Shown: in pieces, positions 1 through 5,829 of the stretch
How positions within the stretch are numbered: the first letter of the stretch is position 1
Layout of the letters: each line of letters opens with the position of its first letter
Origin: Clostridia bacterium
Lineage (GTDB): Bacteria; Bacillota; Clostridia; Oscillospirales; CAG-272
NCBI GenBank assembly: GCA_017452565.1
Contig: JAFTMF010000208.1
Location: 1 to 6,518, forward strand
Direction of reading: 5' to 3'
DNA: 6,518 nt
The notes under the pieces: generated by a model
Database searches by the model: none
Told to the model about the DNA's origin: nothing
The model's input: the letters and a program-made list of their open reading frames with translations, nothing else
Made by a program: the position numbers and the translations under genes

Positions 1-919
1 GGAACCAATAGCCGGTGCAATACTCTCTGTGAGACACGCTCTCCAGCTCGGTAAGCCATGCAGGATCATAGCGATAGCCTTCGGGATCCTTCGCATAGGC
101 ATCCATTGCCATTCGGTAGGCGTTGGCTGTGACGGCGGCGTAGTAAGCCGACTTCATTCGTCCTTCTACCTTGAAGGAGGTGACTCCCGACTCCATCAGC
201 TCGGGGATATGCTCGATCATACACATATCCTTACTGCTCATAATGAAGCTGCCTTGGGGCGTCTCTTCCACGGGGAAGCGCATTCCGGGACGCTTGACTT
301 CCTCGATCTCGTACATCTTATACTCCCAACGGCAGGGCTGAGCGCACATTCCGCGGTTAGCATCTCTGCCGGTAAGATAGTTGGAGAGCAGGCAACGCCC
401 GCTGAAGGACACGCACATCGCACCGTGGATGAATGCTTCCAGCTCCAGCTCGGGAGAGATACGCTCACGGATGGCTTTGATGTCCTCCAAGGGCAGCTCT
501 CTTGCCAGCACCACACGGGAAACGCCCTGCTTCTGCCAGAAAGTGCAATCGGCGTGGGAAACCGCTCCCGCTTGGGTGGAGAGGTGGAGGGGAATATCGG
601 GGAGCATCTCCTTTGCCAGCGTCAGCACGCCGGGATCCGCCACGATGAGGGCATCGGGCTTTACTGCGCGCAGGGTATCGAAATATTCTTCCAGCCCCTT
701 ATACTCGTACCATCTGGGAGAGATGTTCACCGTGATATACATCTTCTTCCCCCGCTCGTGGCAGTAGGAAGCGGCGGCGATCAGCTCCTCGGTGGTAAAA
801 TTGTCGGCGGCCGAGCGCATTCCAAAACGCTTCCCCGCCAGATAAACCGCATCCGCTCCGTACAAAATAGCGGCGCGGAGCTTTTCAAAATTGCCCGCAG
901 GCAACAGTAATTCGTGCAT
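1..919 (-). CDS. Peptidase U32 family protein (TrhP/RlhA/UbiU-like), 3' end outside window
   Basis: The first 306 residues are present; the gene runs off the left edge. The start is ATG at 919-917, with GGGAG (926-930) six bases upstream. Visible landmarks are the opening HELLLPAGN, YGADAVYLAG at residues 20-29, the U32 signature at 161-179 (E161-A-F..G-A-M-C169.....G-R-C176), RGMCAQPC around 189-196, SSKDMC at 228-233, FKVEGRMKS at 249-257 and SHREYCTG near the end. Cys169, Cys176, Cys192 and Cys233 match the spacing of the 4Fe-4S ligands known in UbiU. Although named as peptidases, characterised members mostly act in RNA or quinone hydroxylation (RlhA on 23S rRNA, TrhP on tRNA wobble uridine, UbiU/V on ubiquinone). 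A tRNA or rRNA hydroxylation role is therefore the best inference for a Gram-positive. The missing C-terminus would separate the ~400-residue TrhP type from the longer RlhA type. Membership of the family is secure; the exact substrate is not. Confidence 0.93.
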   Translation of the reverse strand, partial: MHELLLPAGNFEKLRAAILYGADAVYLAGKRFGMRSAADNFTTEELIAAASYCHERGKKMYITVNISPRWYEYKGLEEYFDTLRAVKPDALIVADPGVLTLAKEMLPDIPLHLSTQAGAVSHADCTFWQKQGVSRVVLARELPLEDIKAIRERISPELELEAFIHGAMCVSFSGRCLLSNYLTGRDANRGMCAQPCRWEYKMYEIEEVKRPGMRFPVEETPQGSFIMSSKDMCMIEHIPELMESGVTSFKVEGRMKSAYYAAVTANAYRMAMDAYAKDPEGYRYDPAWLTELESVSHREYCTGYWF

Positions 920-930
920 TTGAATCTCCC

Positions 931-977
931 GCAGGGCTCTGCCCTGCAACCCGCCCGCTTTCTTGAAAGAAAGCGGG
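931..977. repeat. Two adjacent perfect inverted repeats upstream of the U32 gene
   Basis: The first is GCAGGGC (931-937), loop TCT, GCCCTGC (941-947): a 7-bp perfect stem. The second is CCCGCTTTCT (954-963), loop TGAA, AGAAAGCGGG (968-977): a 10-bp perfect stem. Both lie in the likely leader of the U32 gene, the first ending just beyond its Shine-Dalgarno site. Neither is followed by a T run in the minus direction, so they do not look like intrinsic terminators. From memory, hairpins of this style recur between genes in clostridial genomes, but that is unverified here. Confidence 0.75.
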
Positions 978-1103
978 GCAAAGAACTTCTATGAAGCCGA
1001 CGAATTCTCGTCGGCTACATTGAATTGAATCAAACTCGGTAGGGGAGGGGCTTGCTCCTCCCGTCCGTAAAAACATCTAATCCAAAGCAGGCGAAAGAAC
1101 TTC
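971..1103 (+). repeat. Imperfect 19-bp direct repeats flanking the second hairpin pair
   Basis: AAGCGGGGCAAAGAACTTC (971-989) and AAGCAGGCGAAAGAACTTC (1085-1103) match at 16 of 19 positions, with the last ten bases identical. They bracket the stem-loop module at 995-1062. The left copy overlaps the right arm of the 10-bp stem at 954-977. This fits a repeat module split or flanked by a related module, or a local duplication. Confidence 0.6.
995..1062. repeat. Second pair of inverted repeats, possible dispersed palindromic module
   Basis: AGCCGACGA (995-1003) and TCGTCGGCT (1008-1016) form a 9-bp perfect stem around ATTC. GGGAGGGGC (1043-1051) and GCTCCTCCC (1054-1062) form a second stem closed around TT. 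Its single non-Watson-Crick pair is G-U if read from the plus strand but A-C if read from the minus strand, so the folded RNA would be better on the plus strand. An AT-richer linker containing TGAATTGAAT joins the two. No T run follows in the minus direction, so a terminator for the HAD gene is not evident. The arrangement suggests a noncoding repeat element rather than a gene. Confidence 0.65.
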
Positions 1104-1107
1104 CCTC

Positions 1108-1746
1108 TCAGAAAAACCGCACCATCTGTTCAATCGTCTCGAACACGGCGTCTGCCTTTGCCTCTGCAAACTCCTCCTTGGAGCCGTAGCCCCACATCAC
1201 GCCTGCCGCCAGCATACCGCACTTGTGTGCGCCCACGATATCGTGGAGACGGTCGCCGATCATACAGCACTCCTCGGGAGCGGCCTCCAGACGGGCCAGC
1301 ACCTCGGCGATTACCTCCGCCTTGTCGGTGCGGTCGCCGTTCATCTCGCTGCCCACTACCTCGTCGAAGCGGTTGGCAATACCGAAATGCTCCAGAATCT
1401 GCTTGACGAAAAACTCGGGCTTGGAGGATGCCACCACCAAGGTGTAGCCCTTGGCAATCAGACGATCCAGCGCCCCGGGGATACCGTCGTAGAGACGGTT
1501 TTCGAAAATGCCCTTGGGAGCGTAATATTCACGGTAATAGTCTACGGCCTTGAAGGAGTCCTCCTCGCTCATTCCGTAGAAGATTTGGAAGGAGTGATGG
1601 AGGGGAGGGCCGATGAAGCGCAGTTCATTCTCGGGCTTCGACTCGATGCCGAACTTCTTCAGCGCATAGCAGACCGAATTGGTAATTCCCTCGGCAGGCT
1701 CGGTGAGCGTACCGTCCAGATCAAAGAGTATATAATCGTGTTCCAT
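1108..1746 (-). CDS. HAD-superfamily subfamily IA phosphatase (phosphoglycolate phosphatase/PpaX-like)
   Basis: A complete 212-residue protein of typical length for Gph/PpaX-type hydrolases. Motif I is FDLDGTL, with nucleophile Asp9 and acid-base Asp11. Motif II is VVASSKP, with Ser107 in the phosphate-binding position. Motif III is Lys142 in RTDKAEV. Motif IV is GDRLHD (164-169), with Asp165 and Asp169 for magnesium. Residues 15-90 form the helical cap, including the IGPPL segment seen in related HAD-IA proteins. The expected reaction is hydrolysis of a small phosphomonoester such as phosphoglycolate or a nucleotide, or of pyrophosphate, in the cytoplasm. Motifs alone do not fix the substrate. 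The ATG at 1746-1744 has GGAGG (1756-1760) nine bases upstream. It lies upstream of, and on the same strand as, the U32 gene, but 188 bp of hairpin-rich sequence separates them, so co-transcription is uncertain. Confidence 0.93.
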   Translation of the reverse strand: MEHDYILFDLDGTLTEPAEGITNSVCYALKKFGIESKPENELRFIGPPLHHSFQIFYGMSEEDSFKAVDYYREYYAPKGIFENRLYDGIPGALDRLIAKGYTLVVASSKPEFFVKQILEHFGIANRFDEVVGSEMNGDRTDKAEVIAEVLARLEAAPEECCMIGDRLHDIVGAHKCGMLAAGVMWGYGSKEEFAEAKADAVFETIEQMVRFF

Positions 1747-1779
1747 TGCAGAAAACCTCCGAAATGCTTCTTATATACT

Positions 1780-1809
1780 ATTGTACACTATCTCGCCTCA
1801 AAAGTAAAG
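1780..1809 (-). promoter_or_regulatory. Probable sigma-A promoter of the HAD phosphatase gene
   Basis: On the minus strand TTTACT (1809-1804) and TACAAT (1785-1780) are separated by 18 bases. The -10 matches the consensus at five of six positions and the -35 at four of six. Transcription would begin near 1773, giving a leader of about 27 bases before the ATG at 1746. Confidence 0.5.
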
Positions 1810-1882
1810 AACCAATCGAAAATTTCCCCGAAAGAAAAACTTCGCACTTCGGCAAAAAGTCGGCAAAATTTCCTCTCTTCTC

Positions 1883-1911
1883 TTGTTTTTCGGGATCAAT
1901 TGTGCTATGAT
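1883..1911 (+). promoter_or_regulatory. Probable extended -10 sigma-A promoter of the MFS transporter gene
   Basis: TTGTTT (1883-1888) and TATGAT (1906-1911) are 17 bases apart, and TGC directly before the -10 supplies the TGn extension. The predicted start near 1918 gives a leader of about 45 bases. It is divergent from the HAD promoter, with about 73 bp between the two -35 boxes, enough room for a shared regulator. The intervening sequence carries a duplicated AAAATTTCC (1820-1828 and 1865-1873) but no strong operator-like palindrome. Confidence 0.65.
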
Positions 1912-1925
1912 AGCAAATGCAAAGC

Positions 1926-1947
1926 GATCCGACCCGCAAGTCGGATC
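1926..1947 (+). promoter_or_regulatory. 5' leader stem-loop next to the Shine-Dalgarno site of the transporter
   Basis: GATCCGAC (1926-1933) and GTCGGATC (1940-1947) form an 8-bp perfect stem with loop CCGCAA. The structure begins about eight bases after the predicted transcription start. It ends three bases before the ribosome binding site GGGAGG (1951-1956). Such a position could protect the 5' end, tune ribosome access or bind a regulator as DNA or RNA. No T run follows, so it is not a terminator. Confidence 0.6.
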
Positions 1948-1962
1948 ATCGGGAGGCTAATT

Positions 1963-3207
1963 TTGAAGAACTATCTGAGTCAAAAGCACGCTTCACTTCT
2001 CGTCTTCGCTTGTTGGCTGGTTTACACCGCCGCTTACGTCGGCCGTCTGGATTATTCCGCCAGTATGGTCAAAATCATCGCACAGCTGGGCATTACCAAC
2101 GATCAGGGCGGTACCGTCTATTCCTGCTTCGCCCTCACCTACGGCATCGGACAACTGGTCAACGGTCTGCTGTGCAAATATTACAACCCCAAATACGTGA
2201 TTACCGGCGCACTCTCTGCATCGGCGCTGATCAATCTGCTGATGCCCCTGAGTGGCGATTGGCGCATGATGGCGCTGCTCTGGCTATGCAACGGCATCGT
2301 GCAGTCTATGCTGTACAGTCTGATTATCCGCACCATTTCGCTGAACATCAAAAGCTCAGGCATCAGCCGTGCCATTTACACGATGAGCACCACCGTTGCC
2401 ATCGGTACGGCGCTGGCATACGGCATCTCCGCCCTTTCGGTTGCGCTGGGCAATTGGAAGGCAACCTTCTTTATTGCCGCCGCCGTCCTGCTTGTTGCCG
2501 CAGGAGTGTGGGCATTCATTCTGACCAAAATCGAAAAAGCCAAAGCCGCAGGAGACGTGGAGGCGGACGATGCGCCTATTGCCCCCTCTCCCCAATCCGC
2601 GCCCCGCAGCCGCTTGAATCTGCTGTTCATCTCCACGCTCATCTTCATCGGCGTCACCGCCATCGCCAACGGATTTATCAAGGACGGGGTCAACAACTGG
2701 CTGCCCAAACTTCTCCACGATGAATTCGGCGTGCAGGATTCCCTTTCCATCATCCTCACACTGCTTCTGCCGGTGTTCTCCATTCTCGGTGCAGTGCTTG
2801 CCCGCAAGATCTATCTGTGCCTGCAAAATCACCTGCTGATCAACGGCATTTTCTACGGCATCGCCTTTGCCCTTGCGCTGGGGGTCTATCTGCTCTACCC
2901 TCTCCGCAGCGTTCCGCTGACTATGGTGCTCTTCATCGGACTTGCCTGTATGATGGCCGCCATCAACAACGTCATCACCAGTATGTTCCCTCTGGACAAT
3001 CGGGACAAGCTGGATTCGGGACTGCTTGCAGGTCTTTTGGACACCCTCTGCTACGTAGGCAGCTCCTCTGCGGGAATGCTGCTGGGCATCCTCTCCCGCA
3101 CCCAAGGCTGGGAGAGCGTGCTGATTCTGCTCTTTGCCCTTGCGTTGATCGCATCGGTGATCTGTCTGGCATTTTCTGCCACAGCCAAACTCAAACGAAA
3201 GAACTAA
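1963..3207 (+). CDS. MFS transporter, OPA (GlpT/UhpT)-like organic phosphate or related anion transporter
   Basis: A 414-residue integral membrane protein with about twelve hydrophobic segments in two halves. The halves are joined by a charged, proline-rich cytoplasmic loop at about 190-216. In the first segment Y21..Y25-V-G-R28-L-D-Y-S places an arginine where OPA transporters such as GlpT have a phosphate-binding one. Other family-like features are LTYGIGQLVNG (59-69), YYNPKYVITG (73-82) and, in the seventh helix, GFIKDGVNNWLP (237-248). OPA proteins usually exchange sugar or glycerol phosphates for inorganic phosphate; the substrate here is inferred only at family level. The start is TTG at 1963, supported by GGGAGG at 1951-1956; the first in-frame ATG (2065) would remove most of helix 1. 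The open frame extends far upstream, but that part is antisense to the HAD gene. The gene is monocistronic, with its own promoter and terminator. Confidence 0.88.
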   Translation: MKNYLSQKHASLLVFACWLVYTAAYVGRLDYSASMVKIIAQLGITNDQGGTVYSCFALTYGIGQLVNGLLCKYYNPKYVITGALSASALINLLMPLSGDWRMMALLWLCNGIVQSMLYSLIIRTISLNIKSSGISRAIYTMSTTVAIGTALAYGISALSVALGNWKATFFIAAAVLLVAAGVWAFILTKIEKAKAAGDVEADDAPIAPSPQSAPRSRLNLLFISTLIFIGVTAIANGFIKDGVNNWLPKLLHDEFGVQDSLSIILTLLLPVFSILGAVLARKIYLCLQNHLLINGIFYGIAFALALGVYLLYPLRSVPLTMVLFIGLACMMAAINNVITSMFPLDNRDKLDSGLLAGLLDTLCYVGSSSAGMLLGILSRTQGWESVLILLFALALIASVICLAFSATAKLKRKN

Positions 3208-3260
3208 AAAATCCCGTCGACGGCAGGTTCACGAAAGTGACCTTTCCTCGACGGGATTTT
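3208..3260. terminator. Bidirectional intrinsic terminator with a nested GNRA hairpin
   Basis: AAAATCCCGTCGA (3208-3220) and TCGACGGGATTTT (3248-3260) form a 13-bp perfect stem. Read on the minus strand the GC-rich stem is followed by six T (3211-3206), a good terminator for the five-gene operon ending at 3275. Read on the plus strand it is followed by TTTT and starts immediately after the transporter stop codon. Within the 27-base loop, 3225-3243 can form a second hairpin of seven pairs with one bulged T (3229). It is capped by GAAA (3233-3236) on the plus-strand RNA. Confidence 0.88.
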
Positions 3261-3274
3261 GGGTTACGGCATCA

Positions 3275-3832
3275 TTATTCCCCTTCGTCAGTGGCAAACT
3301 CGAACCGATCGGTGGGGTAAATCAGCATCGGGATTTTCTCCTCGCCGTCGCTGAGCAGGATTACGTAAAATCCATCGCCGGGGGCAATAGACTCGTACAA
3401 CTCGTCGGCGCTCATGGCATAGTTTTGGCTCCACGCATAGTGGGGACGGCTGGGGATACGGTGTACTCCCACACCGGCAAACTCCAAGCTGTACACCATC
3501 GTGGTATGCGCACGCTGCTTGAGTCGGCGGTGTTCTTCGTGCACCGCAATAGACTGAAGCCGATCCTCCACCACCTCAAAGGTGCAGCTCTGCAGATGCT
3601 TGGCGCGGTTAACAGCGCCCAGCGCCTGCACCGTCGAAACGGTAAGGGGGATCAATGGGATGGCCGCCAAAAAAGCGCCCTCCTGAAAATCGATGATCCA
3701 AACCAAGCCGAAGATGCCGAAGCTCATCAGCGCCATCGCCAATACCGGCAAGGACAGCGCCGAATAGTCAATTTGCAGCAGCGCGTTCAGATCTTCTTGA
3801 CACTGTTTCAGAGTTAATCTCTCTTTTTTCAC
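3275..3832 (-). CDS. Array gene E: two-TM protein of unknown function, lacking the C-terminal tail
   Basis: A 185-residue protein, the last and shortest of five tandem paralogues. The GTG at 3832-3830 is preferred: AAGGAG (3840-3845) sits seven bases upstream, and it makes the protein begin MKKERLT like its siblings. Upstream TTG would add six residues and overlap the ribosome binding site. N-terminal LTxxxC has Cys11. Hydrophobic segments lie at about 24-47 and 51-72, followed by a mildly basic region. The soluble part has VED (88-90), YSLEF (114-118), HYAWSQ (131-136), GDGFY (152-156) and a degenerate YPTDRFEF (172-179) where siblings have YNxKFFEL. It stops at DEGE without the SWRDSVNLE-type tail present in A to D. 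The function is unknown; it is probably anchored in the cytoplasmic membrane with both ends inside. It lies 26 bases after gene D and 15 bases before the terminator. Confidence 0.85.
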   Translation of the reverse strand: MKKERLTLKQCQEDLNALLQIDYSALSLPVLAMALMSFGIFGLVWIIDFQEGAFLAAIPLIPLTVSTVQALGAVNRAKHLQSCTFEVVEDRLQSIAVHEEHRRLKQRAHTTMVYSLEFAGVGVHRIPSRPHYAWSQNYAMSADELYESIAPGDGFYVILLSDGEEKIPMLIYPTDRFEFATDEGE

Positions 3833-3858
3833 GGTTTTACTCCTTATCAAACTACTTC

Positions 3859-4470
3859 TTACTCCAAATCCACGCTATCCCGCCAAGAAGTTTGCGGTGC
3901 GCGGGTAGTTCCATCCTCGCACAGAACGAAAAACTTTTGATTATACACCATCAGCGGCTCCCCGGGGCCTTGATCCTTCAAACAGACTACGTAAAAGCCA
4001 TCGCCCGACTCTGCCGTATCGTGTACCTCACGGGTCAGCATTTCAAACCGCTCGCTCCATCGATAATGCGGATGAGGGGGAATGTGATATTCACCGCAGC
4101 GTGCAAAGCGCAGGGTGAAATGGTCGATGGTATTATATCCGCGGCTTACCCGTCTGCGCTCGGTGAGGGCAACGGTCAGCACATCCTCGAAAATATCGCA
4201 TCCGTTTTGACGAACCCGTCTTTGCAAACGAATATTCCGAATGGCCGGAATCAAACTGATCAGTGCACCGGGCAGAAGCACCGCACCCATCAAACCGCAG
4301 ATGATCAGCTTTGCCCGCAGCGTTCCATCCATCATCATCACACCCAAGATGAGGCCGGCGGCCATTGTTACAAGCAGAATCGTCAACAGCAAATGCAACC
4401 GTTGTTTGTATCCCAGCATCCGAAGCACGTCTTCCCGACACCTATCAGGGGTCAACACTTCTTTTTTCAT
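3859..4470 (-). CDS. Array gene D: two-TM protein of unknown function
   Basis: A 203-residue paralogue beginning MKKEVLTPDRC. Hydrophobic segments lie at about 25-46 and 55-77. A strongly basic stretch follows (RNIRLQRRVRQ, 78-88), which by the positive-inside rule puts the C-terminal domain in the cytoplasm. Conserved landmarks are FED (94-96), FTLRF (118-122), YHIPPHPHYRWSE (128-140), GDGFY (156-160), YNQKFFVLCEDGT (176-188) and the terminal SWRDSVDLE (195-203). The ATG at 4470-4468 lies 14 bases after the stop of gene C, whose stop codon overlaps the AAAGGAG used as ribosome binding site here, so translation is probably coupled. No enzyme motif or known family was recognised. Confidence 0.87.
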   Translation of the reverse strand: MKKEVLTPDRCREDVLRMLGYKQRLHLLLTILLVTMAAGLILGVMMMDGTLRAKLIICGLMGAVLLPGALISLIPAIRNIRLQRRVRQNGCDIFEDVLTVALTERRRVSRGYNTIDHFTLRFARCGEYHIPPHPHYRWSERFEMLTREVHDTAESGDGFYVVCLKDQGPGEPLMVYNQKFFVLCEDGTTRAPQTSWRDSVDLE

Positions 4471-4481
4471 CGGATTAGTCT

Positions 4482-5147
4482 CCTTTATTCCAAATTTACA
4501 CTGTCATGCCAAGAGCCACTCGTTCTCGCCTCGGTTCCGTCGGGGCACAGCTCAAACAGATTGGCATTGTACACATCCAAAATCTCATATTTCGGGGCAT
4601 CCTGCAGCCGCAGGAGATAGAAAGTATCTCCCACGTGAGAAGTGTTGTAAATTCCGTAAGGACTCATAGCATAGAGTTTACTCCACCGGTAGTGTTCTCT
4701 GTCGGGCACTTCATATCTTCCGCTATCCCGAAACGTCAGAACATAGATATGAGTATACTGCTTTCCTTTGTAACGCTCCACTATATGGATGTCATTCAAG
4801 GTATCCTCGACCATCTCAACGCCGTACTGCCGAATTTTTTGAAATCGCTTTTGATGCTTTGACAAGTTAACAAACAAAACGGACAAAAGCACAGCCGCAG
4901 GAATTACGCATACCAAAGCGATCAAGCAGGAGACCCAGATCGGTATAGCACCTTCTATCAAGCCGAGCGGAAGACAGAGAACCGCTGTGATCCCTCCGCT
5001 GCAAACTACGGAAAGTCCCACAAAATGGAAAATAACCTTCCTAAAACGCACAGAGGTGACGTCGTTCGCTTCCAGCACCCGCGCCTTGCAGTCAGCCACG
5101 GTCAAAATCTCTTTTTTCATAGATGCGCACCTTTATTCCAAATTTAC
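4482..5147 (-). repeat. 18-bp identical gene-junction repeats at the B/C and C/D boundaries
   Basis: The plus-strand sequence CCTTTATTCCAAATTTAC occurs exactly at 4482-4499 and at 5130-5147. On the coding strand each copy contains the last codons (VNLE), the stop codon TAA and the core of the next gene's ribosome binding site. The span therefore equals one repeat unit carrying gene C. A related similarity lies at the gene starts: GTCAAAATCTCTTTTT at 5101-5116 and at 5725-5740. Together these mark a tandem duplication unit or later exchange between copies. Confidence 0.75.
4485..5120 (-). CDS. Array gene C: two-TM protein of unknown function
   Basis: A 211-residue paralogue beginning MKKEILTVADC. 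Hydrophobic segments lie at about 29-52 and 61-86, followed by basic KHQKRFQKIRQ (88-98). The C-terminal domain carries VED (104-106), YVLTFRDSGRYEVP (126-139), HYRWSK (143-148), MSPYGIYNT (152-160), GDTFY (164-168), YNANLFELCPDGT (184-196) and the tail SWHDSVNLE (203-211). It is closest to gene B: both share YGIYNT, GDTFY and FRD.G.Y..P, and there is DNA identity at both gene ends. The ATG at 5120-5118 is served by AAAGGTG (5128-5134), which overlaps the stop codon of gene B, and the gap is only 12 bases. The cytoplasmic domain might be a small beta-rich fold, but that is a guess from alternating hydrophobic strands, not a recognised domain. Confidence 0.87.
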   Translation of the reverse strand: MKKEILTVADCKARVLEANDVTSVRFRKVIFHFVGLSVVCSGGITAVLCLPLGLIEGAIPIWVSCLIALVCVIPAAVLLSVLFVNLSKHQKRFQKIRQYGVEMVEDTLNDIHIVERYKGKQYTHIYVLTFRDSGRYEVPDREHYRWSKLYAMSPYGIYNTSHVGDTFYLLRLQDAPKYEILDVYNANLFELCPDGTEARTSGSWHDSVNLE

Positions 5148-5744
5148 GCTGTCCCGCCAAGACTTGCCGGAACGGGGTTTGGTGCCTTCCTCGCAAAGCT
5201 CGAAAAACTTCGCATTATAAACCAAAATCGGGGTTTGACGGGGATCTTCCTTCCATACCGCCAGATAAAAGGTATCGCCGGAAACAGCGGTGTTGTAAAT
5301 TCCATAACCGCTCATAGAATACAGCTCGCTCCAAGTATAGTGCTGTCCGCCGGGAATGACGTATTTTCCGTGATCCCGGAATTTCAGAATATACACCATC
5401 GTTTGGTGTTTTCCGCCGGGGGACTCCTGATAAGCTTTTTCCAGCACATCTTCCACGAAAATCAACTCCCGCTTGGCAACCCGCTCTTCCCGCTCCTTGG
5501 CATCCCGAGGCGCGGTGAACTGAATATACAGATAAATCAGCAGCGGCAAACAGCCCACGATGCTGAATATCGTCACCACCATCTTGCCATTCTCTCCGCT
5601 GAGTCCCGCAAAAAACGCACCCAGCAAGAACGCTCCCACAGCCGCCAAAATGCAGTTGACCAAATGAATCGGCTGAAAAGAGTTACGATAAGGCGGTGCA
5701 ATCTCTTTTTTGCAATATTCGACTGTCAAAATCTCTTTTTGCAT
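5133..5744 (-). CDS. Array gene B: two-TM protein of unknown function
   Basis: A 203-residue paralogue beginning MQKEILTVEYC. The ATG at 5744-5742 is chosen because AAAGGA (5750-5755) precedes it by five bases and it aligns with the sibling N-termini. An upstream TTG at 5789 would encode 15 extra residues through the intergenic palindrome and is unlikely. Hydrophobic segments lie at about 27-48 and 54-77, followed by a charged RDAKEREERVAKRE (80-93). Conserved landmarks are VED (97-99), YILKFRDHGKYVIP (118-131), HYTWSE (135-140), YGIYNT (147-152), GDTFY (156-160), YNAKFFELCEEGT (176-188) and the tail SWRDSVNLE (195-203). It is preceded by an 85-bp gap with a palindrome and heptamer repeats, and followed 12 bases later by gene C. 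Confidence 0.87.
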   Translation of the reverse strand: MQKEILTVEYCKKEIAPPYRNSFQPIHLVNCILAAVGAFLLGAFFAGLSGENGKMVVTIFSIVGCLPLLIYLYIQFTAPRDAKEREERVAKRELIFVEDVLEKAYQESPGGKHQTMVYILKFRDHGKYVIPGGQHYTWSELYSMSGYGIYNTAVSGDTFYLAVWKEDPRQTPILVYNAKFFELCEEGTKPRSGKSWRDSVNLE

Positions 5745-5760
5745 AAATATCCTTTCAATT

Positions 5761-5783
5761 GTTTTTCGGCTCCGCCGAAAAAC
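5761..5783. repeat. Perfect 10-bp stem-loop between array genes A and B
   Basis: GTTTTTCGGC (5761-5770) and GCCGAAAAAC (5774-5783) are perfectly complementary around TCC. On the minus-strand transcript it lies about five bases before the AAAGGA ribosome binding site of gene B. The right arm carries A-rich rather than T-rich sequence, and AATTG rather than a T run follows, so termination would be weak. It may be an attenuator, an RNA processing site or a dispersed palindromic repeat. Confidence 0.7.
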
Positions 5784-5792
5784 TTCCAAATC

Positions 5793-5827
5793 TATTCACT
5801 ATTCACTCTTCACTATTCACTATTCTC
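5793..5827. repeat. Five tandem 7-bp repeats between array genes A and B
   Basis: On the plus strand the units are TATTCAC (5793-5799), TATTCAC (5800-5806), TCTTCAC (5807-5813), TATTCAC (5814-5820) and TATTCTC (5821-5827). On the coding strand this reads as repeats of GTGAATA starting just after the stop codon of gene A. Repeat number could vary by slippage between strains. It is intergenic, so variation would not change any reading frame. Confidence 0.75.
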
Positions 5828-5829
5828 TA

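Noticed and set aside
29..910. Long plus-strand open frame opposite the U32 gene
   Set aside because: The minus strand encodes a clear U32 protein with its full signature; the plus-strand translation has no recognisable features and no ribosome site.
931..977. Intrinsic terminator after the HAD gene
   Set aside because: The stems are strong, but no run of T follows in the minus direction.
1820..1873. Duplicated AAAATTTCC and TCGGCAAAA in the divergent promoter region, possible operator half-sites
   Set aside because: Short AT-rich matches in an AT-rich intergenic region are expected by chance and show no symmetric arrangement.
1225..1962. In-frame upstream extension of the transporter reading frame (about 246 extra codons)
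   Set aside because: It runs antisense through the HAD gene and the promoter region, shows no membrane or domain features, and TTG 1963 has a strong ribosome binding site.
2356..3105. Minus-strand open frame of 249 codons opposite the transporter
   Set aside because: It is a shadow: low-complexity, charged and glutamine/glycine-rich translation typical of antisense of a GC-rich membrane protein gene.
5745..5789. TTG-initiated 15-residue extension of gene B
   Set aside because: It would translate the intergenic palindrome and lacks alignment with siblings; ATG 5744 has its own ribosome site.
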